Positions 46,699 to 58,960 of a stretch of 64,000 bases of DNA are shown here, piece by piece. Each line of letters opens with the position of its first letter. The first letter of the stretch is position 1. The DNA comes from Sipunculus nudus (lineage: Eukaryota; Annelida; Sipuncula; Golfingiida; Sipunculidae). The DNA lies in assembly GCA_026874595.1 (NCBI GenBank), contig CM049321.1, positions 15,391,479-15,455,478 of the forward strand. Direction: 5' to 3'. A program made the translations under genes and the position numbers. A model generated the notes under the pieces. The model did no database searches, was not told the DNA's origin, and saw nothing but the letters and a program-made list of their open reading frames with translations.

Positions 46699-47528
46699 TG
46701 TTACGGAACCTAATATCAACAGATCACGTATGCGTGACAAACACAACTTTTGCAATGGAGAATAAAAAAGCAGATTCTGTTACACAAGGTAGCATGAAAT
46801 GTCTAGGGGAATGAATAAAGAAGTCAGTGTTTTTTTTTGTTAACAAATAACTATAATTTATTCTTAAAATAATACACTAAATCAATACAATTACACAGTA
46901 CAACAACAGTAAAACAGGAAATCATTATAATCACACAGTCTAATAAACAAGGTGCACAATACCTGGACAAGTCCTTTAAAATGTATAAACCAGATGCACA
47001 GTTCACACAAATCTTCTCTGAGAATAACAGTCCAATGTAATCACAAAATCATTCTACTGTAATCTAAAATAAAATCCTGGCAGTGATCCGAAATGCAAAC
47101 TGAAGACTATATAAAATCCATTACAAATTTAGAAGAAAAGCTGTAACTGCCGCAATAATAGGAAAAGGTCCACTCTCTGTGTCCGCTGGAAAATTCTCTC
47201 ACATCTCTCTCGGATTTAAAACACGGCCTCTTTATATAACTTTTCACCTCAAGCCGAGAACTTTGCATTTCTCGAACAATCTAAAGAACCTAACATAATG
47301 AACACGCTCAAAGAACATACTAGAACAAAGAACGCTGTGAATCTACACGCCAGGGTTCAAACAATGCAGATTAAACCGAGCCTGCAACATCCTGCCAGGC
47401 GAGGCCGCTACAACACGAGCTACGCGTGGCACACGAACCAAATATCAAAAACGCATGGAGCACCCCTGCGCACAATAAAAGAAACACATGCAAGACCGCT
47501 GCTCACAATAAAAAGGGCACCTGTAACA
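46699..47528 (-). repeat. 3' LTR (complete, 830 bp)
   Basis: Bounded by TGTTAC on the left and GTAACA on the right, the usual TG..CA termini. Its left ~490 bp match 50266-50751. The sequence beyond about 47190 is U3 and is present only in this copy. Confidence 0.82.
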
Positions 47529-47539
47529 TTCCCCCTCCT
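47529..47539 (-). other. Polypurine tract
   Basis: On the minus strand AGGAGGGGGAA abuts the start of the 3' LTR, the plus-strand priming site of LTR retrotransposons. Confidence 0.8.
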
Positions 47540-47694
47540 GTAAGAAAAAAGAAAGTTTTCTCGGAAATCTTTCTTTATGCGATCACAATCACTAAATTTT
47601 AACAACATCTAAAAAATCATCTTATTTACAACATTACACATACATCTTCTTTACAACATTTCATAAACATCTCGATAGTAAGTACAAAGGAGCC

Positions 47695-48480
47695 TCATGT
47701 GCCATAATTAGAATTTCATTGTGAAAGCTTTTGGGCATTACTATTGGATGTTTGATGGCTCACTCATTACCAGCGCATACATTAGGTGGTCGCCATTTAC
47801 GCATAAGCACTCCATTTTTGACATAGAAACAAACTGCCCTTGGAAACAAACATGATATATCTGCGATAAGTTCTGACCATGAAAATGCTGTATCCTGTAC
47901 GGGCGAGTCGATAGACGAGTCACTAGTGACTCCCAGAGTGTTGTTATCTGGACCATTATCCTCATGTGTGTTTTTCTTGGCCATAGATCTAGTAACAGCA
48001 CATGAAGGATACAAACCAGGAATTTCCTGACTTTCAGGATCATTGTCCTTATCAAGTGACGGCTTTTCTGTCACTATTGGCACAGGCTATACTTTGTCAC
48101 CTGAACATCATTGCCTAGTAGCAACTGAATTCCCTTAAAGGGTAAAGTAGTTCTTATGCCCACAGTAATATTCCCAGAAATCAAATCTGACTTTAAATGT
48201 ATACTGTGAAGCGGAACTGAAGTGTGCTTGTCTGAAAATACAATTGACAAGTGCATGTGCACAAGTAAAGGACCTATTAGAAAATTGCAAAGTGTTTGCT
48301 ACCGTGAGAGTTTGGCCAGAACCAGTGTCCCTCAAAACTCCAATAAGGGTAGAATCTGAAAAATCACTCGAAAGTGATACAAAACCATCATGTATAAATG
48401 GCTCAAATAACTCCATTTCAGAGTCAGGAGAGGAATCTAATACCTCAGTTTCATCAAACATCAAAATAACTGACATTGAC
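47695..48480 (-). pseudogene. Protease and integrase N-terminus of the LTR element (truncated pol)
   Basis: The retropepsin active-site motif VLRDTGSG is at about 48310-48335 (DTG at 48321-48329). After a linker with CAVTRSMAKK comes CFYVKNGVLMRKWRPPN (around 47780-47830) and, in another frame, HPIVMPKSFHNEILIMAHE, which is the start of the H2C2 integrase zinc region. The coding sequence then stops at about 47695 with the rest of integrase, RT and RNase H deleted. Frameshifts are present. Confidence 0.78.
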
Positions 48481-48934
48481 AGTATCAGTCATAAACTCTT
48501 TTCAAGAGTCCTTAAAGGAATCTACATCCTTTTTAGAATCAAACTCCTCATGGGAGTCAACAGAGGAATTTTCCTCAGCAGAAACAAACTTGTGTTTGTC
48601 ATAAGAGGACCTGGCCTCATTTGAAATACTCTCACAAGAGTCATAAAAGGACTTAGCCTTATTTATGAAATACTCCTCGCAGTAGTCTTGAAAGGACCTA
48701 GCCTTATTAAATTCCTCGCAGGATTCAGCTTAGGTTTTTTACCCCGCAAGCTACGGTTTCTTCTTTGGACTCAGACGGCACGTGGGCCTCCGTAGCATCA
48801 ATTCTTTTTTTAGAGTCAATAAAGGAGTTGTACCCCTTATTTACATGAAAAGAGCCTGGCTCTTGTACTATGCGATCCATAGATTTTGAAACAAAACCAG
48901 AAGGTATGCTTTTTGGTTTATTCGCAAGTTTCCA
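48481..48934 (-). repeat. Acidic/serine-rich linker with internal ~60-bp repeats
   Basis: Between knuckle and protease the minus strand encodes repeats of the type S-K-S-F-x-D/E-S; on the plus strand the phrases gagtc.t.aaaggac.tagcctta and aatactcctc recur. Probably tandem expansion within gag-pol. Confidence 0.5.
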
Positions 48935-50098
48935 GCAGTCAGATATTAGATGGCCTTCCTTCTTGCAGTAATTACAGATTTTCTCGCAAATGACTGGTCT
49001 TTGTTGGACTTAGACACAGTGGACGTGGACTGAGGTGTAGCAATGGACTTTGCTGAACTATCAGGACTACTAGTACTGGGTGACTGCGCTTTAAACTTCT
49101 TTTGACCATACTGATTTACATTCTTGTTTGTCAATGACTGATTTGCTAGTAAAGGACATTTTGTGTGTTAATGAATAATCTTCAGCTAATTCAGCAGCAA
49201 TGTCAAGTGTTTCAGGACTTTTCTCATCAAGAAGAGCTTTAACATCTGCGTTAATGCAGCGCCTAAATTCTCAAGCAAAATCAACTGGCGCAAATTGTCA
49301 TAGTCTCTTATTACATTTTTATAACTACACCAGCGATCAAACAACTGCTCTTTTGTCCTAGCAAATTCGACAGAGTTCTGTTTTTTGCGCTTATCCCAAT
49401 TTCTAAATTTCTGGCGGTAAGCCTCCGGAACTAACTCGTAACCTTTTAGGATTAACCGTTTAACTTGGTCATAGTCAACAGCGGCTTCTACTGAAAGCTC
49501 TGTATAAATTTCTTTGGCCTTGCCAGTCAATACACCTTGTAATAGCATTGTCAAAATTTTCCTTAGGCCATTTTAAATTTTCAGCTTCCTTCTCAAAGTG
49601 TAAGAAATATTTATCAACCTCTTTTTCTAGAAAAGATGGGACAAGTCTAATATGTTTAGTAACATCAAAACTGTGAGCCGGGACAGCACTTAGACTATGC
49701 CCTAGTTTTAAAACTCCAGTCATTTTAACTCAGTTTTTTTTCCTTTTCTAGTCTTTCTCTTCCTAACCTTTCATGTTAACCCCTCTCTTCTCTTTGTTTT
49801 TCTGATTCCCTCTCTTCTCTTTGTTTTTCTATTTCTAACTGTTTTAATGCTAGCTTATGTTGCTTTTCTCACTTTTTTAATCCCAACTGCATAGCAAGGC
49901 TGTCAATTTTTTATGTTTCCACTTCACTCTCTTCAATTAAACCTGCTTGATTTTAGCAATGATATCAGGCTTTCTCAAAGCTTTTATCACACTTAGCCCT
50001 AAGTGTTGTCCCAAACGCAACAACTGTTCCTTTGTCAACTGTTCAAGTTGATCAGGATCGGGATCCTCAACAAATGTCTCAGGTTTGAAATCTGCCAT
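48935..50098 (-). pseudogene. gag of the LTR element (SCAN-like capsid, CCHC knuckle)
   Basis: ATG at 50098-50096 opens MADFKPETFVEDPDPDQLEQ, then a KALRKPDIIAKI helix, and a premature stop near 49937. A charged coiled-coil region (repeated EKQREE-type words, about 49780-49860) follows. Two overlapping frames encode LVPSFLEKEVDKYFLHFEKE and VPEAYRQKFR, the hallmarks of the SCAN-like capsid domain. A CX2CX4HX4C zinc knuckle (CNYCKKEGHLISDC) lies at 48935-48976. Several frameshifts separate the pieces. Confidence 0.82.
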
Positions 50099-50242
50099 GT
50101 TAAGATGTTAAAACAATAACAAAAAACCACTGAGATAAATCCTGTTAACAATGTATTGTAAACAATATGTAATCTTGAGAATAATGTATGATAAAGAATG
50201 TGTCTAGGTCAAGGCCTAATAAAGTTTCAAAACTATTGAGCC

Positions 50243-50259
50243 TCCCGGACGAGCCCCCA
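50243..50259 (-). other. Primer binding site, tRNA-Pro type
   Basis: TGGGGGCTCGTCCGGGA on the minus strand, six bases after the end of the 5' LTR. This equals the first 17 bases of the tRNA-Pro primer site known from murine gammaretroviruses. Confidence 0.85.
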
Positions 50260-50265
50260 TTTTTA

Positions 50266-50751
50266 TGTTACAGAACCTTATATTAATAGATCACGTAGTC
50301 GTGACGAGCATAAATTTTGTTACGGAGATAAAAAAAAATAGATTCTGTAACACTTGGCAGCGTGAAATGTCTGGGGGGATGACTAAAGAAGTCAATGGTT
50401 TTAGTTAACAAATAATTATATTTTATTCTTAAAACAACCCTAACTTTACAATACGCTATATCAATACAATTACACAGTATAACAACAGTACAATAGCAAA
50501 TCAATACAGTCACACGCTAAAGTAAATAAAGTGTTCAGTACCTGAGTCCTTTAAAATGTATAATCCAGATGAACAGTTCACATAAATCTTCTCAGAGAAT
50601 AACAGTCCAATTCAATCACAAAATCAATTTTTTTGTAATCCAAAAGTGAAGTTCTGGTAGTGATCCCAAAGGCAAACGGAAGACTATATAAAATTCGTTA
50701 CAAATATCGAAGAAGATCTATAACTGCTACAATTATCGGAAAAGGTCCACA
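50266..50751 (-). repeat. 5' LTR, truncated
   Basis: Clearly homologous to 46699-47190 (agatcacgta, gattctgt.acac, gaaatgtct.ggg, ttcttaaaa, tcctttaaaatgtataa.ccagatg) with many substitutions and small indels, so the insertion is not recent. Homology ends at aaaggtccac; the U3 side is missing. Confidence 0.82.
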
Positions 50752-53700
50752 AACTGACTCATCAGCACTCAATAACGATTTTAAGTGTGTCCTAAGGGGT
50801 GATTTCCAAAGTTTTCGAATATACTCTGAGAAATTTGACATTTTTTCATGCGAAGCGGCTGTATTGTGCCATCTATCGGGAAGGATGTGAACTATATTTA
50901 CACAAGAACGGGTAATATGCCAGTAATAACAACAGGAGCATAATAGAGTTAATGATGTCACATAACGCAGGTACATTTAAAATCTCTGAACACCTGGATC
51001 TCTAAGGATGTGCGATAATTTCGATATATAGGTATATCGCGAAACGGTGACCAGAGTTTTATCGAAATTAAAATAATCGTCTTCGTTCATAGACGAGCCA
51101 CCGGCCATGCCTTATCAGTTTCAATATTCAAACGTCCAAATGCCACGAGAAGACTTTATCTGTATTAAAACAAACAACGTGTACTTTGACATCAGAAGGT
51201 GGATAGATTTTTGCGTGGAATTTCGTAAGTACACGGAAGCTTTCACCTCGCATACGAAATGAAGTGATACGAATTGTATGAAGGACATTGGATGGCTTAC
51301 TCTCAAATCTGATGCTTTTCTCACAAAATTCAAGATTGTTGTCCGAACAACTGGAACTGTTTTGACCACGGTCGCATAGTAATATTTTTTTAATTGACAC
51401 GCTGATAGTTGCATATATAAAGTATACATCGCCCGCTCCCTTGGCTAAAAGGTTGGAGTCTGTTGAAATAAGTAGAGTGGTGCGATTTCTTCTAAACTTG
51501 GTAAGTCGCAAAAATCATCATAACGTTTAAAACAATCACAATAACAATAAAAGCCCTTAATATTCTATAAAATTTTTTCTCTCATATAACAGGATACTAT
51601 ACTCGACTTACGATGATACGAGGAAAGCATCACACTGAATACCTTAAGGCTGTCAACTAGTTCAAAACACAACCAAAGGTGGCGACACCATGCTTCCCCT
51701 CCTGGACACGCAAACCAGTTGCCGTGTCACCAAAAGATGGCCCTCAGTGTGTAATAACCAAGAAGGTTACATGGATGGAGGGGTGAATCCCATAAGTTTC
51801 TTAGAAACTTACGTTACTCAACCCGGTGTGTGTGTGTACCATAGGGCTGGGTATCGCCTACAATTTTTGTATTGCGATATATTGCGATATTTTGTAACGT
51901 ATTGAGATATCTTTCGCGATACTTTTCTTTGTATCAACTTACAGGAGGTTGAATCTTGTGCATGCATGACAACTGCCAAACAAGGAGGAGATGCACGAAA
52001 GTAGAATGCTTTAAGAAAGACCGGTTGGAGTAAGGAAAACTCTTGATTTGTGAAGTTGCGGGTTACTGTCACCAGTTCGTGTGCACACTATATTTATGTT
52101 TGCACTATTGAAAGTGACCGCTGCAAGTTTTTTTTTTTTTTTTTTGCAGAGGACTAAGCAAACAGTTTCAGAATGTATTATTGGCAGATACCATTTTAGG
52201 GCTAAAACATAACAGTTAATTTACATATATCATACCTTGTGTGTGAATAGGTCGCTTTAATAATCACTCAGAGATATTATGTCTTTGTCGCCGTTGGTTA
52301 GTTTGTCTGTAAGCAAATAAAAAAAAGTAAAGGATATGAATTTGATGACATTTGATGGAGGGTTAGGGCAACACCTAAGAGACAACCTAGTGAACTTAGG
52401 ACGTAAGTTGGATCACCAAAATATGTGTTTAATTGATTCCATACCATTTTGGAGATAGAGAAGTCAAGACCATTATCATTCACTAGCATTTTAGAGGAAA
52501 CTTTTGTGCCAGTTTCCGAATAGGGTGTAATATGACATTGCCAGAATTAAGCCCGTGTTACCTAACTAGAGACGCCTTATTTCTGGTGGCCAAAATGTGA
52601 TCTGTGATGCAACCATCGACTTGGAATTGTGACATATATTTCTCTCGGCTATGGTTGATCTATTTCCAGCGCGTATGAACCGTATATACTAGTAAACGTT
52701 CATCATGATCCTGGTAATATGTTGATGGAGGTAAATATGCAGTCTCTGGGGGCTTTACAGTTAAATTCTAGTAATTAAAATTGAATTATTAATATTAAGG
52801 ACTCGCACCAATCTCTGATCATTTTATGTGATGTTAATTAAAAGGTAATTGTAATTGTATTCGATTACTTTTCTGAAAACACGGAAATAGTTAAATTTGC
52901 AATCGGAAGTAGTTATCACACGACATTGATTAGACATAGCCGTGCCAGTGGCCAACCCTACTCAAAAGGCAAGGCCAATGGGGTGAGATAAGAAGAGACT
53001 AGGTTGAAAAGAGATTATCAAGTATCACACAAAATTTTGAAAACAAAACCAGATCTCCTTCGCCTGAAATATAACAATATCTTGGCATTTACATACGTCC
53101 ATGTGTCTTCATGTGACCAAAAGCGAACTTTATTGAGACTTGCAACTTTGTCACTAAATGCTCATAAAATATTAGCTGCGATCAAATATAGAAAACTCCG
53201 AACCTCTCTGTAACACAAATATTACCAGGATATAATTATAAGGCTTGATATTTTTGCATTTCCTTAACTTTCCACACAAAATACAAAAAAAAGAAGAACG
53301 TGGCTGCTTCCTGCAGAAAAAAATAACGATTGATCCGCGTTCCTTAGACAGCCATAAAAGTTATAATATTGTTTAGAGATAGATAGTTCATACTTATGAC
53401 ACTGCAGTACCACTAGTGTCTATGATCCCATAGAAAATAATCGTGTATGTCACAAAATGACTCTAACTAAGACTCTTTTGCATGATGTTGCATTTTGCCT
53501 GGAGAGCATGATTCGGTTGCTCTGCTGACCAGTTGTTGGTCCTCTTGTGGTATAAATCATATTGTTATGGTTTATTAGCCTGTGGGTAATGTGACTATTT
53601 ATTAAACAATAACAGAGATAGAAAAACTATGTCTTCTGACATCTCTGAAAAAAAATAGATTAACAAACTTACATGATACACTCAGATCATACTACGTAAC

Positions 53701-54599
53701 TACAGAGTAGAGTGTGGTCAAATCTACAGGAGTAACAAAAGATTCTTAAATGTATCTCTTAATAAAGTTCAGATTCAGCACCCTGTTTGTTATTCTGATG
53801 AAGAAATCCTGAAAGAAAGTACGACGGATAAGACACGAGATCAGGCCAGTGATGACTACCCACAACATGACAACCAAGAAACCCAGTGTGTGCAAACAAA
53901 GCTTATTCCAGCACCGCGAAAAAGTACCCGAAAACAAAGTGTGCGTGGCATAATGATAATGCAATGGACTGAGTGATTACAGTTGATGTTGATGATTTAT
54001 TTAATAGACGGCTGGTTACATCAGCTGCAAAAACAACAAGAGACTCATAGTGATTTAACTATTGTTGGATGTGCCATTCTTTCAATATTTCACTGCACAG
54101 TATAACACATTTTCAGATTACAGTTCGAAAAATATCTTTACAAACCTGAAGATGTCACTAAGTAATTATAAATATGAATTTATTGCCGGATGATGCACGT
54201 TGCATGTTGGCTTTGCTATCTAGTTACCAACCATCTTCTAGAATAAATCATATCGTTACAGTTCATTAGTTTATAAGTTTTATGTGACTACTTTTAAACA
54301 CTGACAGAGAATGAAAATGCAGAAAAAAAAATCAGACGGGGAAACATTCGATCAGCTGGTTTAACCAAAACATAGCCGTGACAAGCCGTCAGCCCTGCCA
54401 AACAGGCAACTGTAAATTAAACCATCACTTTTTTTTCAGAGTGAACATGCGATGTCACGTGACTAGCCCGGGTAGAGGTTATCAAATGTGACAACGCTAC
54501 AACATATAAATAGGAAAAGCGGTTTTCTGTTGTGATCGCCTTGTTCGTCCGTCCGTTCATCAGTCCTTCCCTCAGCCATGGCGTCCGTCTGTCAATAAT
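50752..54599. other. Intergenic, no gene recognised
   Basis: gatgtgcgataatttcgat at 51007 and gggctgggtatcgcc at 51845 resemble hAT-type ends but do not pair. A T-run lies at 52129-52146. 53551-53622 is repeated, diverged, at 54243-54310 (ataaatcatat.gtta..gtt.attag ... atgtgacta ... cagagaat). Confidence 0.45.
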
Positions 54600-54644
54600 G
54601 CTTTGTTTCACACGCGTCATCTCCAGAATACAAAAATACATTTG

Positions 54645-54925
54645 ATTCACCTCAATTAATAGGTATGATTGGTGTCTGTGTACGCTCCAGATCTTTCGAA
54701 ATACAAACTTGCCCGAAATCCAATATGGCCGCGAGAGCATAATAGGTGATGTCTTTTCGAGCGCAATATCTCAACGAGAATACGATCTTTCTCCATGTGA
54801 CAGTGATGATTCGTGCCCATAAGGGCTCCTGACCTTTCGAATTACAGACCTGTCTTAAATTCAGTATGGCCGCCATAACATTATCGATGATTTACTACTG
54901 CGCAATATCTCAACGAGAATATGCT
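54645..54925. repeat. ~139-bp tandem duplication
   Basis: gcgcaatatctcaacgagaata occurs at 54761 and 54900; each is preceded by ctttcgaa.tacaa.ct..c..aaatccaatatggccgc (54693; 54835). Two units. Confidence 0.75.
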
Positions 54926-56207
54926 TGATCAATAAAAATAAGCTAATACCTAAGATATATAGGCATTTTGCACAACACATGAAATGATTTTATGGAAGCA
55001 TGGTTTGTCCCGCATCTTTGGGAGATTTATGATCTGTTTCACAAAACCTGGCGAGCAGTGCCATTTACTGTTCTTTCCTTTTCTCTAAATCTTGCAAAGT
55101 TTATTTTCCAAATACGGCGTAATGAATGAAATGAATTGCTCCGTGTATCAATCTTAGATAGGCATCATGTTAATATGAGACTTGATGTTGCCACCTCTAC
55201 TTTTTCTCTGTATTACTCATTTAGTTTTTAGCCCTTAGCCTAATCAGGCGGATGGGCTTTTGTCGTCACCCATGCTGTTCGTCCGGCCTTTGTGTGAATG
55301 TTTACTGTTACCTTGTGAGCGGGATATAAAAAAAAAGAATAAATCATCGAGTTGTTTATAAAAAATATAAGAGAGCATTTCTCAGGAGTCTCTAGATTAG
55401 TTGTTATGAAATCTAGTGGAATTATTGGCCTCGTTGATTTTTAACTACTGCAGCAGCCTGGTGGCGCCTCCTACAACCCTGATATTCGATGTTTCCGGGT
55501 TTGATACGTATAAAATGGAAACAAGTTTAGTCTTTCTTTAATAAACTAGCTTTTTACAAATGTATGATTAATGCATCTATCACACAGATTGAAAGCTCGG
55601 TAACACCTGTTAGCTATATAGAGATATGGCGGAGTTAGTCCTTTAGTACGCCTTCTGTATTTTAACACCTTTTTTCAGCATTGGCTTATTCGCAAAACAT
55701 TTGTAAATGTGTTTGACGATTTTATCATTCTTAAAGTGCATCATTTTTTTTTAAGAATGATGCAAAGGGATTTTCTGTATCTCAATATTCTATATCATAT
55801 TTTATCGCGATCTACAGGTAGTCCTGAGACATAAGTGTTTATCCATTTTTTAAGGCTGGACTTTTTACTTCATCATACACCAATTTTCATTTCTGGGAAA
55901 ACGTAGGTAGTATTTTCATTATTACGATTTTATAAGGACGTTTGTCTATTTTCAGCTCGCATAGCAATACCGAGTGATAATATCTCTGTTGTGTGTTAAA
56001 CTATTTGATCAAAACTGTCAATGGTAAATTTATGAAACCTTAACATAACATTCATAGCAGCCATGGCGAAATTGAAACTGTTCAATATCATATAAGATTT
56101 GTGTCTCAGAGGCATAGCAGGCAATTCAAATTGTCAGTCTGCATATACGACAAAAAATGACATGTGAACACAAAGTTAATATACTGCAAGGCAAATTTCT
56201 ACAAAAA
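54926..56207. other. Intergenic, no gene recognised
   Basis: 55217-55300 (ttagcccttagcctaatcaggcggatgggcttttgtcgtcacccatgctg) looks like a diverged relative of the dispersed-repeat head. Otherwise nothing evident. Confidence 0.4.
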
Positions 56208-56467
56208 CTAGAAATCTGCATTCTAAGGTATGCAAGGTACCGCCAAGTGTTTGCATTCACTTATTTGTCTCATATTCCCAGGTTCATTCGTGCATAAGTG
56301 ACTATACGTTTGTGAATATTGCTTGATGAAGTTCGTGAATCCGGGTCATGTACCTGATCCTCACCAATCTAATCGATTCTTCCTTGCAGGAGATTCCGTT
56401 CATAATTGCATGAGTTATATTTTGAACAAACACAAACACACAGAAACACACACATGAATCGGGAGGC
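56208..56467 (-). repeat. 'ccgccaggagg' dispersed repeat, inverted copy
   Basis: Read on the minus strand the motif order of 34183-34523 is kept, from a cctcc-type start near 56467 through gaatgaac, a CA/GT stretch, ggatt, ttcacaaac, to gcatac.ttagaatgcagatttct at 56208-56232. Confidence 0.65.
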
Positions 56468-57017
56468 AATAGTTACATGCGTAAATGTCTGTATATGAAT
56501 GGGGTGCAACACCTTACTTCAGGAGGGGCCCCACTAGCGCTGCTTATGAATACCTTCATCATCTCAACATCATTGGTGGTTCCTTTTACATATTTTTGTT
56601 TTTTTTTATTCGTGCCTTTTAACAACCTTTGTTATACTGCCGGTACGCTCATTGTGACTGATATAGTTTGAAATATAGTTATGAATATCTACACATAATG
56701 TTAAATGTTATGTTTCTCTACTGAGCACCATGGCCCATAGGTCTCTTGTTTCACCTCTCTGTCTTCATTTAAAAACAACGGAGAACAATACAAACTTTAG
56801 GATTATATCAATAGGTTAGCTGAATTGTTATACTGCTGGAAATTGCTCAAAACCTCTAACATTTTACTTACTGATGGTGTTCATCTATAATATTATTCAG
56901 AATGTATGTGTGATTGTCCTTTCAATACGCCTTACTGGACTGCACACCATCTTCCATATAACCCGCTTACTACCCGGATGGTTTTAGTCTCCGTCCGGCT
57001 TCCACTTATGCCCGCAT

Positions 57018-58960
57018 GTACGTTTTTCAGCTCAGCTGACTAAAGGTCAACTTAGGTATAGGTATGGCGCTTTTTCCGTCCTCTGTCCGGCCGTCAGGCC
57101 GTCCGTTAGCAGGGCAAACCGCTGACCCTAGAAACTTGAAGCTAAATATCCAGGTAGTCTAATAAAAAAATATCCTTGGAAACCTGAAATTAGGTCACTG
57201 CAACCTATATCCTTGTAGCTATGAGGCTCATAAGTACCCCCAAGAATAATTAAGGAGTTGATACAAAACTTCCAGTATCTTAATAATTAATGCATGTTTG
57301 CCTTGAATCTTGCCCTAAATATTGACCATGACTAGTTTTGCCAGTTTCCAAAAACAGGTGGCGTCACCTGTATTTTTTTCTAATTTTTACGAATTTTTTT
57401 CGATCTTTGAGTTCATCAAATTACAGCAGTTATGTGAGTATTTTAGCTGTGGTTTCACCCAGTGTCCTGAAACCCAGTTTGTTAATTGATTATGATTGGT
57501 CTCTTCGGTTCCTGGATACTGGTGGAGCCGCCTGTATTTTTTTTCTATTTTTTTATGTATTTTTTCCTTTACTTTGAGACTGTCAAATTATATTAATACT
57601 ATCAGATTCGCAACTATAGTTTCATCTGTGCCATTAAACTTTTTTTTATTAGGTCTCGCTTGAATAAGCGGATGCCCTATATTAATCACCCTTTCTGTCT
57701 GTCTATTCGTCTTTCTGTATGTCGGTCAAATTTGTTTCCTGATGATAACTCAAGTTTGGATCGACATACAGATTTCGCCCTTGACATATATGGCCCATCT
57801 ATAATGCAAGGACTCTATTGATTTCTGCGTTATGAGGTAAAAGGTCAAGGTCACAAGATCCACTTATTTAGAAAGATCGTGGATGCATTGTAAGCCAAAC
57901 TTTTCATCCAAAATCTTCCATCTTGCACATCTAACTGATCTGCTAAAAGGGGTGAACCAGATTGATTCTGGGTTTACAATGTCAAAGATCCAGGTCACAT
58001 GGGCCATCTGTCCACATATTTGTTTCAGGATGGTAACTCCAGTTTGGATTATTATATTGGTTTCAATCTTGACTTATATAAGACCCTTTAATAATGTAAG
58101 AGCTATTTTGATTTTTGAGTCATGGGGTCAAAGGTCAAGGTCACAGAACCAACTTCTTTCAAAAGATTGTGGACGTATTTAAGCCAAACGTTTCATCCCC
58201 AACCTTCCATCTTCAAGATTTTGCTCAACTGCAAATATTGGAAGAAATTTATGGATTCTGGGTCACAAGGTCAAAGGTCAAGGTCACGGCGCCATCTATC
58301 CATATATTAGTTTCCAGATGATAACACCAGTTTGGATTGAAATATTGGTTTCAAACTTGACTTATATATGGCCGGCCGATAATGTAAAAACCTTCGATTT
58401 TGGGGTCATGAGGTCAAAAGTCAAGGTCACAGGACCCATTTCCCTAAAAAGATTGTACGCATTGATGTATTCTAAGCCAAACTTTTCATCTCCAAACTTC
58501 CATCTCCAGATATTGCTCACCTGTCAATAGGTGAAGAAATTATGTAATTTGAGGTCACAAGTTCAAAGTTCAAGGTCACAGGAGCCATTTGTCCACATAT
58601 TAGTTTCCAGATGAAAACACAAATTTGGAATGAAATATTGGTTTCAAATTTGACTTATATATGACCCAACACTAAAATCAGAACCCTTTTGATTTTAGAA
58701 TCATGAGGTCAATTGTTTAGGCCACAGGACCCACTACTTTAGAAAGACTGTCGCTGCATTTTAAGCTAAAGTTTTCATCGCAAACCTTCCGCACTCCACA
58801 TGTGGTGCACCCGCCAATAGGGGAAGTTTCGTTATGAGTTTGGGATCTCTAGGTCACAGGGCCGATTCATTTACAAATAATTCATGGATGATAACTCAAG
58901 TTTGTGATCAAACTGATCACAGGATCCATATTTTGGAAAAGCATAGAAACAAATCCTCTT
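57018..58960 (+). repeat. Composite dispersed repeat, copy 1 (head plus ~145-bp modules)
   Basis: Head: cagctcagctgactaaaggtca, then ggcgctttttccgtc, ccgtccgttagcagggca, cctagaaactt, ggaaacctgaaattaggtcactg, and aataattaatgcatg. Body from about 57700: modules of about 145 bp with aaggtcaaggtcac at 57841, 58131 and 58274 and variants at 58417 and 58566. Two module types alternate (one followed by ...cccacttctttaaaaagattgt, one by ...ccatctgtccacatattagtttccagatgataac), making a ~290-bp dimer. No coding frame is conserved. Confidence 0.85.

Larger units (their letters stand above)
46699..50751 (-). mobile_element. Defective Gmr1-like Ty3/Gypsy LTR retrotransposon
   Basis: In element order (minus strand): truncated 5' LTR, tRNA-Pro primer site, Gag with SCAN-like domain and CCHC knuckle, protease DTG, the beginning of integrase, polypurine tract, full 3' LTR. 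Integrase directly after protease, with no reverse transcriptase between, is the gene order known for the Gmr1 group. RT, RNase H and the integrase core are missing and gag is broken, so the copy is dead. No target duplication can be read because the 5' LTR lacks its outer end. Confidence 0.85.

Noticed and set aside
48244-48624. 126-codon plus-strand frame
   Set aside because: Antisense of the protease and linker region of the LTR element.
51007-51880. A hAT element between the two hAT-like ends
   Set aside because: The two end-like sequences are not inverted copies of one another and no target duplication is visible.
57338-58530. Several 70-100-codon frames
   Set aside because: They fall within the 145-bp module repeat; frames are not kept between modules.
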